Of a stretch of DNA of 8,262 nucleotides, positions 7,401-8,262 are shown one piece after another. The stretch lies in contig JAIRNQ010000105.1 in the NCBI GenBank assembly GCA_031257955.1, positions 1-8,262 of the forward strand, in the 5' to 3' direction. A program made the translations under genes and the position numbers. The DNA is from Deltaproteobacteria bacterium (lineage in GTDB: Bacteria; Desulfobacterota; Desulfarculia; Adiutricales; Adiutricaceae). Each line of letters starts with the position of its first letter. Within the stretch, counting starts at the first letter, position 1. Under the pieces are notes generated by a model that was given only the letters and a program-made list of their open reading frames with translations, ran no database searches and was not told the DNA's origin.

Positions 7401-8262
7401 CAGATGCTGTCGATCAGCCAAAGGCGGTTTTGGACGCGGCCGTAGCTGTGAAGGCGCCTATAGTGTCCGGACCAGCGGTCGTTGGAGACCGGCGTATAGT
7501 TGGAGGTGTCGTAATAGGCCGAGCCCTCGTTGTAGTCCAGCCAAAAATATTTGGTGAAATCGTCGTAAGCCCAAACACTGGCGTTTTCCGGGATCCACTC
7601 GACGGTAAGGTAGGTCATGCCGGGCAGATCCAGCACCCGCTTGCCGCCGTAAAGGACTTGGCGGACGACGTCCAGGCGCGAGCTGGTCATCCAGTTCAGC
7701 CAGTTGCCGCTCCAGATCCTGGCGTTGCCGGCCAGGGTCAAGTTTTTCATGTTCTTGCCGGGGCGGTCTGTGTGCTCGGTCCCGGAGGTCCTGTCTTTGC
7801 CTGGGCAAATACCGGTTTTGGACTTGGGGGCCGGAAAGCCAGGGCGGCCGTTGGCCGAATCGTCGTAGCCGTCCCTAATTTCTTTGGGCAGACGATTGGC
7901 GTCCGGGTAAAACCCTATGGCATCCGGCTTATCGGGAACACTCGGGCCGACCCTCACGAAATGGCCCCTTAAGGTGGGATCGTCGCCGCTTCTGGTATAG
8001 TCCTTGGAACGGCCTATCTCGGTCTCGGAGGGGCTAGCGTTGTCCTGTTTGGCCACGTAAGTGTAGCAGGAGTACGGATCGAAAATGCCCGTGTATTCAA
8101 CCGCCGGGTTAAAACCCACGTCCATGCGCCCGTCCCCATCGTCGTCGCCGGGGGCCACGTAGGCCGGCGCGAACATGTCCATGTCCTTAGAGACCATCAT
8201 CAAAATGGCCGGTTTGGTCGAACCTACCATGAGGGGCGGTTGACTATAATAATTCGAAGCCG
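1412..8262 (-). CDS. pilY1: PilY1/PilC-type type IV pilus assembly and tip adhesin protein, 5' end cut off by the window
   Basis: This is a large exported protein of the PilY1/PilC family, which primes and stabilises type IV pili and can act as tip adhesin and calcium-dependent regulator of extension and retraction. Residues are numbered from the ATG at 8230. The frame stays open from there to the right edge (ASNYYSQPPL precedes that Met). That ATG has no purine-rich ribosome site and no signal peptide follows, so the real start is off-window. Residues 6-60 resemble the VWA-like start of divergent PilY1 proteins, with MMVSKDMDMF in place of DxSxS and a calcium-type loop DDDGDGRMD (29-37). RIWSGNWLNW...SRLDVVRQVLYGG (171-196) is a family landmark. 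PVILLLSSTSPSHDGD (551-566) looks like a second core strand. DPLWLAAKYGGF (1268-1279) precedes further D/N loops. The PilC beta-propeller spans about 1590-2018: GDVINSQPIIVG, VGANDGMLHAIN, EMWAFIPQSLLPHL, YYMDMTPTVVEV, EVFALDITDPD, FGSGRYW. At more than 2280 residues it is longer than characterised PilY1 proteins (roughly 1000-1200). Its 26 cysteines fit an oxidised extracellular fold. The family call is firm. The adhesive role is inferred. Confidence 0.93.
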   Translation of the reverse strand, partial: ASNYYSQPPLMVGSTKPAILMMVSKDMDMFAPAYVAPGDDDGDGRMDVGFNPAVEYTGIFDPYSCYTYVAKQDNASPSETEIGRSKDYTRSGDDPTLRGHFVRVGPSVPDKPDAIGFYPDANRLPKEIRDGYDDSANGRPGFPAPKSKTGICPGKDRTSGTEHTDRPGKNMKNLTLAGNARIWSGNWLNWMTSSRLDVVRQVLYGGKRVLDLPGMTYLTVEWIPENASVWAYDDFTKYFWLDYNEGSAYYDTSNYTPVSNDRWSGHYRRLHSYGRVQNRLWLIDSIWFMRQKEDVTNHEGFRSFSAYYVPKYRNQYTPLDFVLNSFADNYKTDDVEVVVEACRPLTKKEVVDFYNHIDTSRPDPAWVRPTKEAQVSDDALLEKGDYCQRYGSGFKPTGLLQKYAELDQALFGLFTGAFSNVNRWDAGFLRQNVTSIRHQISSSGTYNGTVANNVFKMFDSIVQLTKPRLDPWNEKRTAIDTELRNRRMGWADPLQSNFGNPIGEMLYAGLLYFAKNTNSNYSYWPTGMDNTELIDLPRLGSSSYAAWQSPLFSHGGDCLKPVILLLSSTSPSHDGDTLPGTPHGIVSGLGGTPRLNLNFVEEHMFHNQAGLSKIFNMSQILGTMTTLEGLTGKRYYIANTNTGAAGAVVENGISHQYAADGDTNLCVPRVLNNLADVRGLCPAAPQTYGTYAVAAAAYYGNTHDFDGSSNKVQTFAVALPSIFPKINLESRGRIISVSPIAMSITHPCGRNDGDPRFCKNGDTKPYGIQYLGPFTTSIIQWRADDDGRVYSGAVFAGFNGRLEGEGEDYQLDAPVRYYFDLIRECYPGECVGGPNPSALVESFRYNSSHSGHSGHPSRDDERDATFAFINQAKYLNKYYTTSEMSTSGASGTRCNSSNRDKISGCGSAKERLAMQRILADFKDGRYAAAPFKRHREWVYKNWDHAGRPNYILSGERPKNYRIAAYMPKRWSQLPGHFIRPVAELTTYYDPDPALMQSYARAIYPWVCGTSTNAPYSSSGCNARRDLVNKLPGAAAYKDPTSNDNYDTVQNESASLFIDRPFQEIGYEEVMDVYGYIGDPGHIYKKVGKPDEIDDAIGVAVFMYSLFEEIDNSDRAYPINIGYYTHGGLSYPSSKADNPSRTLTDAEGTYIEIQNEHNYMGGSPINVNVNGINPQPTTGQEKGLMTIAHPLNTPPTCYQPGQALINEPMNFLAAEVEPKLFKNGVPGNAMMPGYITDTNATPHSNAVPTCGSARLPLTATRLFRFPSTGSMDPPDYLPDPLWLAAKYGGFNDENRNGIPEKNEYDILPAPNGDGIPDNYFYANNLTELKDKLSEAFERIMSSMNVGTATSASVNSVLGGGITVRTYYQSIHTPTSAPETPEIRWLGGTYALFIDLWGNMREDTNQNGRLDLNCGFDGDANSLRNDNSKGDYIIEFVDCSRLDSSEFLACANARDESDIKTVARIYPDMNGKNLKGKTSSRAVFKTLEDVRMVWNLSRNLSDLTDSNALSPRDFGVPATSKRRVYFHQDGVTPPLPTKLSNNNLFYPTGNLPAQLAKYLWAANATDATRLMSYVLGVDQTGYRSRRTVSPWFNLNKGKTITCRLGDVINSQPIIVGSPFSGYDILYADKSYALYKAEHKNRRHLAVVGANDGMLHAINMGRPISLKDGYNGYTESVTGAMGREMWAFIPQSLLPHLQWLQQIDYAHAYYMDMTPTVVEVKNSSGQWKTILISSLRFGGRAIELNTTPASYSYSEVFALDITDPDQEPTLLWRFSHPQMGLVVAKPTVVRNTASGDHWYVIVASGPTYDTYVKATDVTVPLNEQGRRAYQGHSNQSAKLFVFDALSGPGTGNAQVTTVDTYLPKSFITNFQVLNAFKKNVTQDGDDVSWSNSLAYFSVNQSAPDTELLCLANASQTSSFLDSNNGNDFCGTSKYGNYGYLDKGSVWRLNMANASGAPIDKSGWQNNFKLFFNSERPVSAAVNTLHDGENLWVLFGSGRYWSEEDSRLCEGQGDTKECRLNHVNYIYGIKDKVSADGDFAFSSSPISESSLVDVSNVVVYPDASILAKDSNGTYGPAKVGAEFISDYGTLAAKIKSSSYNGYRRALKTNSENYVDATEPDSPGDEQFDGSDWWEGLSYEMVIHQMAATHLFGRYGSVIAFSTFLPQSVSCGSIGISFAMITDAYTGLPKPDFSELAFQNINNFQAYHAPANSGGLQAVSDHVYSVNGLSAQTIFVMTGTNEQKSGQFETVNSDGTVTVIKLPEEAMPKGGVLSWREVLDFSTIGVE

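Noticed and set aside
1412..8230. Possible frameshift or gene fusion explaining the great length of pilY1
   Set aside because: The frame is uninterrupted, and the PilY1 landmarks occur in family order from N- to C-terminus with the propeller last. A naturally enlarged protein is the simpler reading.
1412..8262. RGD integrin-binding motif as known in P. aeruginosa PilY1
   Set aside because: I read through the translation and found no RGD. An LDV occurs inside the conserved RLDVVR segment and is not evidence of integrin binding.

Overview
The window holds two protein-coding genes, both on the minus strand, and very little else. It looks like moderately GC-rich bacterial DNA. The best guess is a deltaproteobacterium in the broad sense (Desulfobacterota or a relative). 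Two points support this: the form of PilY1 seen here, in which a D-rich loop replaces the usual DxSxS at the N-terminus, and the neighbouring membrane protein with MJ0042-type zinc ribbons. This is a family-level impression and not a taxonomic placement.

Reading in the direction of transcription (right to left): positions 8262 to 1412 carry a very long PilY1/PilC-type type IV pilus protein. Its reading frame is still open at the right edge, so its true start and signal peptide lie outside the window. The first in-window ATG, at 8230, is probably internal. The C-terminal half contains a clear PilC/PilY1 beta-propeller domain. The N-terminal half is the von Willebrand A-like region in its divergent, MIDAS-lacking form. 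Several nine-residue Asp/Asn calcium-type loops and 26 cysteines fit an exported, metal-stabilised and disulfide-stabilised adhesin or pilus-tip protein.

A 67-base spacer (1345-1411) follows. It contains a perfect 11-bp hairpin with a three-base loop and no following U-run. Positions 1344 to 70 then encode a 424-residue single-pass membrane protein. It has two cytoplasmic-type CxxC...CxxC zinc ribbons, a Pro/Gly-rich linker, one membrane segment, and a C-terminal domain with two cysteines and an acidic tail. Its function is unknown.

After that gene, positions 1-69 are filled with GC-rich direct repeats built on aatcccgggg, which run up to the left window edge.

The pilus gene is probably the distal part of a minor pilin/pilY1 operon whose upstream genes lie beyond 8262. 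Whether the zinc-ribbon gene belongs to the same transcript cannot be settled from the sequence: orientation and spacing allow it, but the hairpin could separate or attenuate it. The long plus-strand open frames lie antisense to these two genes and are treated as shadows. I see no RNA gene, CRISPR array, insertion sequence or phage feature.
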